From: CAYTBN01 sp964436045
GTDB taxonomy: Bacteria; Myxococcota_A; UBA796; UBA9615; CAYRNR01
Reading direction: 5' to 3'
NCBI GenBank assembly: GCA_964436045.1
Contig: CAYTBN010000024.1
Coordinates: 1 to 64,000, forward strand
DNA length: 64,000 nt
In this document: piece after piece, positions 24,806 through 33,346 of the stretch
How positions within the stretch are numbered: position 1 is the stretch's first letter
Layout: each line of letters starts with the position of its first letter
Notes under the pieces: generated by a model
Told to the model about the DNA's origin: nothing
The model's database searches: none
Seen by the model: the letters and a program-made list of their open reading frames with translations, nothing else
Translations under genes and position numbers: made by a program

Positions 24806-27800
24806 ATGCTTAAGAAAACACAACAACGATTCGCATTTCGGTTCCCCCTCGTCGCGATCCTCGCCCTGGGGGGGATGCTGGCGTCCTGCCTGGTCGACGA
24901 TCCGAACCCGGATCTGGGCGCCTGCGCGGACACCTACGGGCAAGAGGTGTTCGAGTACGGCCAGGCGGGCATCGGAACCTGCCTCGCCGGTCCCTCGGAC
25001 CTCACCACCGCGCCCCATCCGGACGACCCGGCGGACTTCTATCTGCTGGTGGTGAACTCCAACTTCGAGGTCAACTTCGCCCAGGGCTCGCTGCTGGCGA
25101 TCCCGTTCTCGGGCATCGATCTGGCCAAGGAGACCAACTACCTGCACGAGGTCGGTGCCACGGCGCTGCCGATTCCCGAGTTCCCCTCGGCGGCGGCTCT
25201 CACCACCGATGGTCGCTACGCGCTGATCAGCGACCGGCAGGCCAACAAGCTGCTGGGCGAAGAGGAAGATCGGGTCTACGTCGCCGATCTGCAACAGCTC
25301 GCCGCGGGTGAGCTGTCCTTCGCCGACCGGGGTGCCCAGATCGACGACGACGGGCGCAGCTACATCCCGGTCCCCACCGATCCCCACACGGTGGTGACCC
25401 ACCCCGACAGCGGCCTGATGTACGTCCTGACCCTCACCAGCCACCAGGTGACCGTGCTGAACGAGGCCGTCGACCCGATCCAGCTGGTGGACGTCGTGAG
25501 CGGCGGCGGGGCCTCCGAGCCCACGTTCGAGGATCGGGACGGGGGCGGCGGCTACGCTGACTACCATCTGGAGGACTACGCCGGGCTGTCGGCCCAGAAC
25601 GAGACCTGGGAGATCAGCTATCGGGAGGGCGAGTACCGCCTCTACCAGGCCGTGCCTGGAGACGAGGGTGCCGACCTGCAGCGTTTTGCCTCTCCGGACA
25701 TGCATTCGTGGCAGCCCGCGGTCGCGCCGGACCTGCTCGCACCGGGGGAGGGCGAATGGGCCGCGGGGGGCTACGGCCGCGCCGCGGCGACACATCGCGA
25801 GGTGGACGAGGAGCTGACCACCCTGCGGCTGTGGATCGAAGGCCTCGACTCCGACGGCGTTCCGTCCATCGGCGCCACCGAGACGGTCACCAACTGGTCG
25901 CTGGACTGGGATCTCGGCTATCTGGAAGAGCCCGTGCTGCAGGCCCACGCGGACTACGCCAGCGAGGGGGTCGGCGACCCCTGGCCGCTGGCGGACGACG
26001 ACGCCCACTGGCTGGCGTTCACGGCCCACGGCGCCGACGGCCGCTCGGTGGGAGTGGCGCCTGCGCTGGCCGGGGACGAGGGCTGGCGCCAGTACACGAC
26101 ACCCAGTCAGGCCGCCCTGGCGCCGGCCGACGGCGAATGGGACGGGGATGAGGTCTACGGCCCCTCGCTCCTCAGCTGGGGGCTGACGGGTGAGGACCTG
26201 CTGTACTACACGGGCAGCGACGGCGCGGAGACCGCCATCGGCCTGGCCGTGGGCGAGGGTGGCGAGGGATTCGAACGCTTCATGGCGGCCGCGGCGTCCC
26301 CAGGGTGGGTGTTCGGCGCAGGCGAGTCGGGCGATTGGGACGGTGTCGCCGTGTCCTACCCGGCGGTTTTCCACGACGGCGACCGCTTCCACATGCTGTA
26401 TGCGGGCTCCGACGGGGTCAGCTGGGGCCTGGGACACGCCACCAGCTTCGACGGCGTCCGCTGGGAACGGGATCCTGCCAATCCGGTGCTGGCGGAGGGG
26501 GCCGACGAGCCGCCGGTCGTCGGCGCGATGATCTCGGCCCGGGTCGACCGGTTCCGTGTCGAGGGCAGCATAAGCGGCAACATGGCCGAGGTGCCGTCCG
26601 CGGGCGACACCGTGGCGGCCCCCGGGTACATGTTCGTCAACGCCGCCTGTCCGCTGCGGTTCACCATCGTCGACCGGGCCGTGCTCGGTCGGGGTGCCAG
26701 CGGTGAGCCGTGGGAAGACGGCTCCGGAGCTCCGGCGCTGATCGCGGAGGACGGGGGCGGCTTCACCCTGTACTACGAGACCGTCGAGGACAGCCAGCAC
26801 CTGCTGGGCGAGGCGTCGACCACAGACGGACTGAGCTTCGAGCGGAACGGCGCGGTGGGCTTCGCCGACGGCGAGACCGGGGCGCTGTCCCTGCTGGACG
26901 GCGCGGGCGGACCGGCACCCCTGGACGTGGACGACGAACGCTGGTTGGCCTTCCACGGCTGGCGCGGTGCCGTGCAGGCGATCTACGCGGCCACTGGCGA
27001 GCCGGGAGCGGGCAACTCGTTCGCGGCGGTCAACGGCGGCGATCCGGTGCTGGCGGCGGCGGGCGAGGGGGACTGGGACGGCCTGGCCGTGTCGTCGCCG
27101 TCACTGGTGCAGTTCGACGGCGCGCTGTGGATGTACTACGAGGGCAGCGACGGCGCCCACGGCGGCATCGGCGCGGCTCGCTGGGATGAGTCCAGCGAGG
27201 TCTTCGTGCGGGTCGATGGATCCTACGACGGTCAGGCTGGGTTGGTCCTGGAGCGCGGCGAGCCGGGGGACTGGGACGACGCCTCGCTGGGCTCGCCCCA
27301 TGTGTACCTGGCGGAGGAAGGCACGCTGGAGATGGTCTACGCGGCCAGCGACAGCGGGGTCAATCGAATCGGCCGGGCGAGCTCGGTGGACGGCCTGACC
27401 TGGGTCCGCCATCTGGTCGACGACGCCCCGGCACCGGTGCTGGGACCCGACGCCTCCGGTTTCGACAGCGACGGCCTGTTCGAGCCGTTCATGTTCGACG
27501 ACGGCCAGCAGCGGATGATGTGGTACGAGGGGCGCCGGTCCTTTGTCGAGGACGTGCCCCGGGTGGGTGCTGCCGTCGAGCGGGACGGCGAGATCTGGGT
27601 CAAGGCCTACGATCCGTTGACCTTCGACGATACCTTCGTGGTCACCTCGGAGACCGGGGATGCGGATCCCGGATCCAGCATCGATCTCGGCGACGACGCG
27701 AGTCTGGTCGTCGACGGCGTCCTGATCCACGGCTCCGGAGTCGCCGACATGGCCGTCACGCCTGACGGTCGTTTCCTGCTGGTGACCAACAAGCTGTACG

Positions 27801-28474
27801 ACAACATCTATGTCATCGACGTCTGGGACGACACGGGCGACGACTTCATCGACGCCAACTTCCACGACATCGAGGCGATCATCCAGGTGCCGAACCACTA
27901 CTCGGTGATCGGCACGCGGGGCATGGCGTTCAGCGAGGACGGACAGACCCTCTATCTGCTGCTTGCGCCCCTGATCCGATACGACGACCCCACCGGCCAG
28001 CGGCGCTACGGAGCCGAGGCGGTGCTGGTCCTGGACATCTCTCGCATCGAGGACGGGGTCGAGCCGGTGATCTACGACGACCTGGTCGTGGGCTACGCCG
28101 CCACGGCCCGGGGCGTCGAGGAGGATGTGGGCAACCCGACCATCATCAGCGGCGGCCCCACCAACATCGAGCTGTCCCCCGATGGAACCCTGGCCTACGT
28201 GGCCCACTACAACGACAACTCGGTGCACGTCTATCGCCTGGACCTCTCGCGGGATCCGGTGCTGGTGGACGTGATCCGGGGGCTGGGCGAGGAACCCTTC
28301 GACCTCACCCTGGCCCCCGATGGCAACACCCTGTTCGTGGCCAACTACGTGGGCGAACTCGAGGGGCCGACGCAGAACGTGGTCCACTCGACGGTGAGCG
28401 TGATCGACACCGATCCCCTCAGCCCCACCTATCACCAGGTCGTGACGACCCTCAGGAACCGGGACGCATGGTAG
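24806..28474 (+). CDS. Giant two-part beta-propeller lipoprotein
   Basis: A 1222-residue lipoprotein (lipobox LASC, Cys28). Residues about 60-230 and 960-1222 look like YVTN/NHL-type propeller blades (VTPDGRFLLVTNKLYDNIYVID; LSPDGTLAYVAHYNDNSVHVYRL). Between them lie at least five repeats of about 55-60 residues of the form GDWDG, hydrophobic, YAGSDG, IGxAxSxDGxxW, which resemble blades of the five-bladed GH43/GH32-type propeller; the catalytic acids of those glycosidases cannot be identified. Also present is a segment WEISYREGEYRLYQAVPG related to repeats in the next gene. The role is unknown, perhaps carbohydrate or protein binding on the cell surface. There is no evident ribosome site. The next gene overlaps its end by 7 bases. 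Confidence 0.75.
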   Translation: MLKKTQQRFAFRFPLVAILALGGMLASCLVDDPNPDLGACADTYGQEVFEYGQAGIGTCLAGPSDLTTAPHPDDPADFYLLVVNSNFEVNFAQGSLLAIPFSGIDLAKETNYLHEVGATALPIPEFPSAAALTTDGRYALISDRQANKLLGEEEDRVYVADLQQLAAGELSFADRGAQIDDDGRSYIPVPTDPHTVVTHPDSGLMYVLTLTSHQVTVLNEAVDPIQLVDVVSGGGASEPTFEDRDGGGGYADYHLEDYAGLSAQNETWEISYREGEYRLYQAVPGDEGADLQRFASPDMHSWQPAVAPDLLAPGEGEWAAGGYGRAAATHREVDEELTTLRLWIEGLDSDGVPSIGATETVTNWSLDWDLGYLEEPVLQAHADYASEGVGDPWPLADDDAHWLAFTAHGADGRSVGVAPALAGDEGWRQYTTPSQAALAPADGEWDGDEVYGPSLLSWGLTGEDLLYYTGSDGAETAIGLAVGEGGEGFERFMAAAASPGWVFGAGESGDWDGVAVSYPAVFHDGDRFHMLYAGSDGVSWGLGHATSFDGVRWERDPANPVLAEGADEPPVVGAMISARVDRFRVEGSISGNMAEVPSAGDTVAAPGYMFVNAACPLRFTIVDRAVLGRGASGEPWEDGSGAPALIAEDGGGFTLYYETVEDSQHLLGEASTTDGLSFERNGAVGFADGETGALSLLDGAGGPAPLDVDDERWLAFHGWRGAVQAIYAATGEPGAGNSFAAVNGGDPVLAAAGEGDWDGLAVSSPSLVQFDGALWMYYEGSDGAHGGIGAARWDESSEVFVRVDGSYDGQAGLVLERGEPGDWDDASLGSPHVYLAEEGTLEMVYAASDSGVNRIGRASSVDGLTWVRHLVDDAPAPVLGPDASGFDSDGLFEPFMFDDGQQRMMWYEGRRSFVEDVPRVGAAVERDGEIWVKAYDPLTFDDTFVVTSETGDADPGSSIDLGDDASLVVDGVLIHGSGVADMAVTPDGRFLLVTNKLYDNIYVIDVWDDTGDDFIDANFHDIEAIIQVPNHYSVIGTRGMAFSEDGQTLYLLLAPLIRYDDPTGQRRYGAEAVLVLDISRIEDGVEPVIYDDLVVGYAATARGVEEDVGNPTIISGGPTNIELSPDGTLAYVAHYNDNSVHVYRLDLSRDPVLVDVIRGLGEEPFDLTLAPDGNTLFVANYVGELEGPTQNVVHSTVSVIDTDPLSPTYHQVVTTLRNRDAW

Positions 28475-30321
28475 GCCCGCACCCCCGCCGGACGCTTTTC
28501 GTGCTGCTGCTGCTGCTCCTGCTGCCGGGTTGCGCGGCGGAGGAGGACTACTTCCACCGGCTCCACGGCCCGACGGACATCGCGCACCTGCCGCCGGGCG
28601 AGATCTTCGAGGTTCCGCTGGCCTACGTCCCCAACTTCCGCTCGGGACAGATCGCCAAGCTGGATCTCAAGCGAATCGACCTCCTGGTGGAGGAGGGGTA
28701 TTCGTCGTGGATGGCCGCACCGATGCTGGCCTGCGGCCGCGACCGGGTGCTGGACCAGGTGGCGGTGACCAGCGACGGACAGACCCGGATCGACGTGTTC
28801 GTCAGCGACAGCCAGCGGGGGCAGGTGCTGCGGGTACCGCACGTGATCCCCGGCACCGATGGCGGCCACGAGTTTAATCCGTTGACCTGGGGCGAGCCCC
28901 GGCTCTGGGGTCCGGACGGCTCGACCCTGAGCGACGGCCCCGAGCTGGCCGACCTGCAGGTCGTTCCCGGCCACGCCACCACCGAGGACTGGACCATCCG
29001 CTACCGGGACCACTCCTGGGAGGTCTCCGGCACGCGCAGCGGGCCCCAGCTCCACGAGGCGGTACCCGGCCTACCCTACGAGACCGATGGACAGGAGCTG
29101 ACGTTCACGGTTCTGCACCGTGGCCTCGCCGTCGAGGACGGCACGGCGTTCACCCTGTCGGTGGACACCGGCATCGTCGAATTCGACCTTCCCGGGGTCG
29201 TGTCGGATCTCCGGGCGACCCCGGACGGCCAGATGGTGATCGCCACCGTGCTCGGTTACGGCGGCGACGGTGGGTTGTGGGTCTACGTGGACGATGACAG
29301 CACCGAATGGGTCGACCTGCCCCCGGGCTGCGTCCCCGAGAACATCGGCTTCCACGCCGTCGGCGACGCCTTCTTCGTCGCCGATTCGTCGGACGCCAAC
29401 CGGGTGTTGCGGGTGGACTACGAGCCCGGGGAGCCGGCCTCGCTTCAGGTCACCGAGATCGCGGTCAGCGAGCCCGCCTTCGACGTGGCCCATGCCGGCG
29501 ATCCGGAGGTGGACCACCTCTTCGTCGCTGCCGCCTTCCACGAGTCGGTGGAGATCGTCGATCTGACGACGGGTGAACCGGTGGACGTCAATCCCTGGAC
29601 CGCAGCGGTGGACCCGATCAGGGTGGGCTCGCTGATCACGGGCCTCGACGCGTCCCGCGGCACGCTGGGAATGAACACCGCCACGCCCCTGGAGATCAAC
29701 GAGGAACGGTACGCCGTGGTGGCGACCACGTACGCGGGGTACATGCACATCATCGAGGCGGACACCGGCTGCGAGGTCCTCGAGAGTTTCTTCGGACCCT
29801 ACCTCGAGGGGCTGGATTCCGGTACCGAGGTCGTCTACTACGACGTGTCCCCGCCCAGCGACACCTTCATGCTCGCGGATCCCGTGACAGGGACCGAGGT
29901 CTCCATCAACCCCTGCGGCGGCATCGCCCGGGATCAGCTGTGGACCCTGCGCTTCCGCAGCGACCTGCAGGCGTGGGAGGTCGAGGGGGCGGAGAGCGGC
30001 ATCCAGGAGGGGCTGGCGCTCGAAGACGTGCGCTATGTGAGCGACGACGGCGAGATCTCCTTCGTCCTGGCCTCTGGAGCCCAGGCCTCCACCGACGGCG
30101 ACTGGATCCAGTTCGCGGTCAACGACGGGGTGAGCGCGGTGGGCGTGCTGGAGTTGCCATCCGACCCGATGTTGTACACCGATATCTACGACCTGCGGGA
30201 GGGCTCGTGGTGGGAGCACAAGGAGCGTCAGGTCGCTCTGGTGCCCAACGCCGGCAACGACGTGGTGATGTGGGTGCACCTCGAGGGCTACGGGGACGGA
30301 GGGCTGAAGTACTTCCGCTAG
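28468..30321 (+). CDS. Lipoprotein with duplicated beta domain and propeller-like core
   Basis: A 617-residue lipoprotein with lipobox LLPGC (Cys22). Two copies of a domain of about 70 residues are seen at about 174-243 (WTIRYRDHSWEVSGTRSG) and 491-565 (WTLRFRSDLQAWEVEGAESG); both end in DGxxxxFxVxxG followed by LPS or LPG. Between them are propeller-like strands (VFVSDSQRGQVLRV, FFVADSSDANRVLRV). A related segment occurs once in the preceding 1222-residue protein, which overlaps this gene by 7 bases. The pair is therefore one functional unit, probably at the outer membrane. I know no named family. Confidence 0.7.
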   Translation: MVGPHPRRTLFVLLLLLLLPGCAAEEDYFHRLHGPTDIAHLPPGEIFEVPLAYVPNFRSGQIAKLDLKRIDLLVEEGYSSWMAAPMLACGRDRVLDQVAVTSDGQTRIDVFVSDSQRGQVLRVPHVIPGTDGGHEFNPLTWGEPRLWGPDGSTLSDGPELADLQVVPGHATTEDWTIRYRDHSWEVSGTRSGPQLHEAVPGLPYETDGQELTFTVLHRGLAVEDGTAFTLSVDTGIVEFDLPGVVSDLRATPDGQMVIATVLGYGGDGGLWVYVDDDSTEWVDLPPGCVPENIGFHAVGDAFFVADSSDANRVLRVDYEPGEPASLQVTEIAVSEPAFDVAHAGDPEVDHLFVAAAFHESVEIVDLTTGEPVDVNPWTAAVDPIRVGSLITGLDASRGTLGMNTATPLEINEERYAVVATTYAGYMHIIEADTGCEVLESFFGPYLEGLDSGTEVVYYDVSPPSDTFMLADPVTGTEVSINPCGGIARDQLWTLRFRSDLQAWEVEGAESGIQEGLALEDVRYVSDDGEISFVLASGAQASTDGDWIQFAVNDGVSAVGVLELPSDPMLYTDIYDLREGSWWEHKERQVALVPNAGNDVVMWVHLEGYGDGGLKYFR

Positions 30322-30388
30322 GGCCCGGACCCGGCGGAGGAGGAGAAACACTCCGCGGTGCCCGGCGCCGTGGGCGAGAGGAAATACC

Positions 30389-31564
30389 ATGGAAGACGTC
30401 GTCGTCGTTGCCGCCGCGCGCACCCCCCTGGGGTCCTTCCACGGCGCGCTGTCCAGCGTTCACGCGGCCAAGCTCGGCGCCATCGCCATCAGGGCCGCCG
30501 TCGAGCGGGCGGGCATCGATCCCGAGATCATCGACCAGGCCTTCATGGGATGTGTCCTGCCCGCTGGATTGGGCCAGGCCCCGGCCCGCCAGGCCGTCCG
30601 ATTCGCGGGACTGCCCGAACACGTGTGCGCCACCACCGTCAACAAGGTCTGCGGTTCGGGGCTACGCACGGTGATGCTGGCGGCCCAGGAGATCATGTGC
30701 GGCAACGCCGACGTCGTGATCGCAGGCGGGATGGAGAACATGAGCCAGGCGCCCTACGCGCTGGCCAAGGCGCGCACCGGGTACCGGATGGGCAACGGCG
30801 CCCTCGAGGATCTGATGGTCAAGGACGGCCTGTGGGATCCCTACGGCGATCAGCACATGGGCAAGTACGCCGAGAAGTGCGCTGCCGAGTACGGCATCAG
30901 CCGCGAGCGGCAGGACGACTTCGCCGCCGAGTCGTACAAGCGGGCGCTGAGGGCGACCGCCGAGGGCGCGTTCAAGGACGAGATCGTCCCGGTCGAGGTG
31001 CCCCAGCGCAAGGGGGATCCCATCGTCGTCGACGTGGACGAGGAGCCACAGCGCTTCAACGAGGGCAAGATGCGCAAGCTGCGGCCGGCCTTCGTCAAAG
31101 ACGGCACGGTGACCGCGGGTAACGCTTCTTCGATCAACGACGGCGCCGCTGCGCTGGTATTGATGAGCGCGAGCAAGGCTGCCGAGTTGGGGCTGACACC
31201 GATGGCGAAGATCGGCGCCATGGCCAGCCACGCCAATCCGCCCGAGTGGTTCACCACCGCGCCGGCCTATTGCGTGGACAAGGCGCTGGCGAAGGCCGGA
31301 CTGAAGGCCTCGGACATCGACATCTGGGAGGTCAACGAGGCGTTCTCCGTGGTGGCCCTGTTCACCCAGGATCACTGCGGATACTCCGCGTCGGACTGCA
31401 ATGTGAACGGTGGCGCGGTCGCCATCGGGCATCCGATCGGGGCATCTGGCGCCCGCATCTTCGTCACCCTGCTGTACGAGATGCGCAAGCGGGACGCGAA
31501 GCGTGGCCTGGCCACGCTGTGCATCGGCGGCGGCGAGGCCGTGGCCGTGATCGCCGAGCGCTGA
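30389..31564 (+). CDS. Acetyl-CoA C-acetyltransferase (thiolase)
   Basis: A 391-residue thiolase that condenses two acetyl-CoA to acetoacetyl-CoA or cleaves it back. The acyl-carrying Cys88 is in NKVCGSGLR, His348 in VAIGHPIGASGAR and Cys378 in LCIGGGEA, the complete active site of biosynthetic (type II) thiolases. The start has GAGAGGAA upstream. It heads a run of 3-hydroxybutyryl-CoA dehydrogenase, enoyl-CoA hydratase and acyl-CoA dehydrogenase, making all carbon steps between acetyl-CoA and butyryl-CoA. The 67-base gap before it shows no clear promoter. Confidence 0.95.
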   Translation: MEDVVVVAAARTPLGSFHGALSSVHAAKLGAIAIRAAVERAGIDPEIIDQAFMGCVLPAGLGQAPARQAVRFAGLPEHVCATTVNKVCGSGLRTVMLAAQEIMCGNADVVIAGGMENMSQAPYALAKARTGYRMGNGALEDLMVKDGLWDPYGDQHMGKYAEKCAAEYGISRERQDDFAAESYKRALRATAEGAFKDEIVPVEVPQRKGDPIVVDVDEEPQRFNEGKMRKLRPAFVKDGTVTAGNASSINDGAAALVLMSASKAAELGLTPMAKIGAMASHANPPEWFTTAPAYCVDKALAKAGLKASDIDIWEVNEAFSVVALFTQDHCGYSASDCNVNGGAVAIGHPIGASGARIFVTLLYEMRKRDAKRGLATLCIGGGEAVAVIAER

Positions 31565-31593
31565 GCGCGAAACACAACAAAAACAACGGGGGC

Positions 31594-31622
31594 GGGCCGC
31601 CCCAGCTGACCCGGGGCGGCCC
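31594..31622. other. Perfect GC hairpin between thiolase and dehydrogenase genes
   Basis: Arms GGGCCGCCCC (31594-31603) and GGGGCGGCCC (31613-31622) pair perfectly around a 9-base loop. No T-run follows on the plus strand; on the minus strand the stem is followed by a T-rich stretch. Within an operon it could act as an mRNA stabiliser or partial attenuator that lowers expression of later genes. Confidence 0.55.
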
Positions 31623-31639
31623 TCACCACGGAGGGTTCC

Positions 31640-32500
31640 ATGGGTAACGATTCGATCCGGACCGTCGGCGTCGTGGGCGCCGGCCAGATGGGCGGCGGCA
31701 TCGCGCACGTGGCGGCGGTGGTCGCCAGCCGTGACGTCATCCTCACCGACATCAGCCAGGAGCTGGCCGACAAGGGCAAGGCCCTGATCGACAGGTTCCT
31801 CGGCAAGGCGGTGGCCAAGGGCAAGCTCAGCGACGAACAGCGAGTGGCGGCGCTGCAGCGCGTCCATCCCCACGGCAGCATAGAAGCGCTGGCCGACGCC
31901 GACATCATCATCGAGGCGGCCACCGAGAACATCGAGCTGAAGTTGAGGATCTTCCAGTCGATGGACCGGATCGCCCGCGAGGGCGTGATCCTGGCGTCCA
32001 ACACCTCGTCGATCCCGATCACCCGGATGGCAGCCGCCACCAGTCGCCCGGACAAGGTGATCGGCATGCACTTCATGAATCCCGTGCCGATCATGAAGCT
32101 GATCGAGGTGATCACCGCGATCCAGACCTCGGACGAGACCCTGGCCACCACCGTGGCCCTGGGTGAGGCGATGGGCAAGACCTGCATCGGGGCCAAGGAC
32201 TACCCCGGCTTCATCGCCAACCGGATCCTGATGCCCTACATCAACGAGGCGTTCTTCGCCCTGTTCGAAGGCGTGGGCGAGGCCGAGGGCATCGACCAGG
32301 TCATGAAGCTGGGGACCAACGTGCCGATGGGACCGCTGACCCTGGCCGACTTCATCGGTCTGGACACCGTCCTGGCGATCCTCGAGGTCCTGTACCAGGG
32401 CCTGGGTGACCCCAAGTACCGCCCGTGCCCGCTGCTGCGCAAGTACGTCGAAGCCGGCTACCTGGGCCGCAAGGTCGGCAAGGGCGTCTACCCCTACTAG
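31640..32500 (+). CDS. hbd: 3-hydroxybutyryl-CoA dehydrogenase
   Basis: A 286-residue NAD(P)-dependent dehydrogenase interconverting acetoacetyl-CoA and 3-hydroxybutyryl-CoA. The Rossmann motif GAGQMGGGIAHV is near residue 13; the catalytic His is in IGMHFMNPVPIMKLIEVI with Asn and Ser conserved downstream; the C-terminal dimer domain has GFIANRILMPYINEA and MGPLTLADFIGLD. Length fits the Hbd/PaaH family. GGAGGG precedes the ATG. It is the second step of the acetyl-CoA to butyryl-CoA set encoded here. Confidence 0.95.
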   Translation: MGNDSIRTVGVVGAGQMGGGIAHVAAVVASRDVILTDISQELADKGKALIDRFLGKAVAKGKLSDEQRVAALQRVHPHGSIEALADADIIIEAATENIELKLRIFQSMDRIAREGVILASNTSSIPITRMAAATSRPDKVIGMHFMNPVPIMKLIEVITAIQTSDETLATTVALGEAMGKTCIGAKDYPGFIANRILMPYINEAFFALFEGVGEAEGIDQVMKLGTNVPMGPLTLADFIGLDTVLAILEVLYQGLGDPKYRPCPLLRKYVEAGYLGRKVGKGVYPY

Positions 32501-32520
32501 GGGCGAGACCGGGCGACAGC

Positions 32521-32556
32521 AAGGGCAATGGCAAGGGCAATGGTAAGGGAGAAGAG
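32521..32556. repeat. Three 12-base repeats carrying AAGGG before enoyl-CoA hydratase
   Basis: Units AAGGGCAATGGC (32521), AAGGGCAATGGT (32533) and AAGGGAGAAGAG (32545). Each carries a ribosome-binding-like AAGGG; the last one serves the ATG at 32557. The first two are followed by ATG codons out of frame with the gene. Confidence 0.75.
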
Positions 32557-33336
32557 ATGACGGACGAACTCGTATTGTTGGAGATGCAGGACGGAGTCGC
32601 CCTGCTGACGATCAACCGGCCGAAGGCGATGAACGCGTTGAACGTGGATGTGATCGGCGCGCTGGGCCGTCAGATCGAAGCCGCCAGGGAGGCGGGGGCG
32701 GGGGCGATCGTGCTCACGGGCGCCGGGGACAGGGCCTTCGTGGCCGGAGCGGACATCAAGGGGTTCTCCGCGGTGCCGCGGACCGAGATCCCCGAGTTCG
32801 CCCGGTTCGGCCAGCGGACCTTCGCCAAGCTGTCGAGCTTCCCCGGGCTGACCATCGCCGCCGTCAACGGGTTCTGTCTGGGCGGCGGATGCGAGCTGGC
32901 CATGTGTTGCGACCTGATCGTGGCCGCCGACAACGCCCGCTTCGGTCAACCCGAGGTCAATCTGGGACTGATCCCGGGGTACGGCGGTACCCAGCGGCTG
33001 ATCCGCCGGGTGGGGACGCAGCGCGCGCTGGAGCTGTGCGTGACCGCGCGGATGGTCAAGGCAGACGAGGCGGTGCGGATCGGACTGGCGCTCGAGGCGG
33101 TCCCCGCGGGCGAGGCCGTCGACCGTGCGTTGGGTATCGCGCGGCTGGCGATGAGCAAGGGACCGGTGGCCGTCAAGCTGGCCAAGAGGGCGATCCATGC
33201 CGGCGCCGAGATGGATCTGGAGCGTGGACTGGAACTGGAGGCCGATCTGTTCGGCCTGAGCTTCCAGACCGCGGACGCGGACGAGGGCATCGCCGCGTTC
33301 GTCGAGAAGCGCCCCGCCAACTTCCAGGGCAAGTAG
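32557..33336 (+). CDS. Enoyl-CoA hydratase (crotonase)
   Basis: A 259-residue crotonase-fold enzyme that hydrates crotonyl-CoA. The oxyanion-hole segments are FVAGADIKGF and AAVNGFCLGGGCELAMCCDL; the two catalytic glutamates correspond to Glu in GGGCELAM and in FGQPEVNLGLIPGYGG. Length matches the family. The start has AAGGGAGAAG just upstream. It lies 56 bases after the dehydrogenase and 10 bases before the acyl-CoA dehydrogenase in the same operon. Confidence 0.94.
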   Translation: MTDELVLLEMQDGVALLTINRPKAMNALNVDVIGALGRQIEAAREAGAGAIVLTGAGDRAFVAGADIKGFSAVPRTEIPEFARFGQRTFAKLSSFPGLTIAAVNGFCLGGGCELAMCCDLIVAADNARFGQPEVNLGLIPGYGGTQRLIRRVGTQRALELCVTARMVKADEAVRIGLALEAVPAGEAVDRALGIARLAMSKGPVAVKLAKRAIHAGAEMDLERGLELEADLFGLSFQTADADEGIAAFVEKRPANFQGK

Positions 33337-33346
33337 GGAGTTTCGG

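Noticed and set aside
24799..24813. ATG at 24799 as start of the propeller lipoprotein
   Set aside because: It is out of frame and meets a stop after four codons; the ATG at 24806 begins a clear lipoprotein signal.
24770..26956. Frame extending the GT-C protein upstream to more than 1100 residues on the minus strand
   Set aside because: The extension is antisense to the propeller lipoprotein and lacks membrane segments; a natural Met at 24769 begins the hydrophobic protein.
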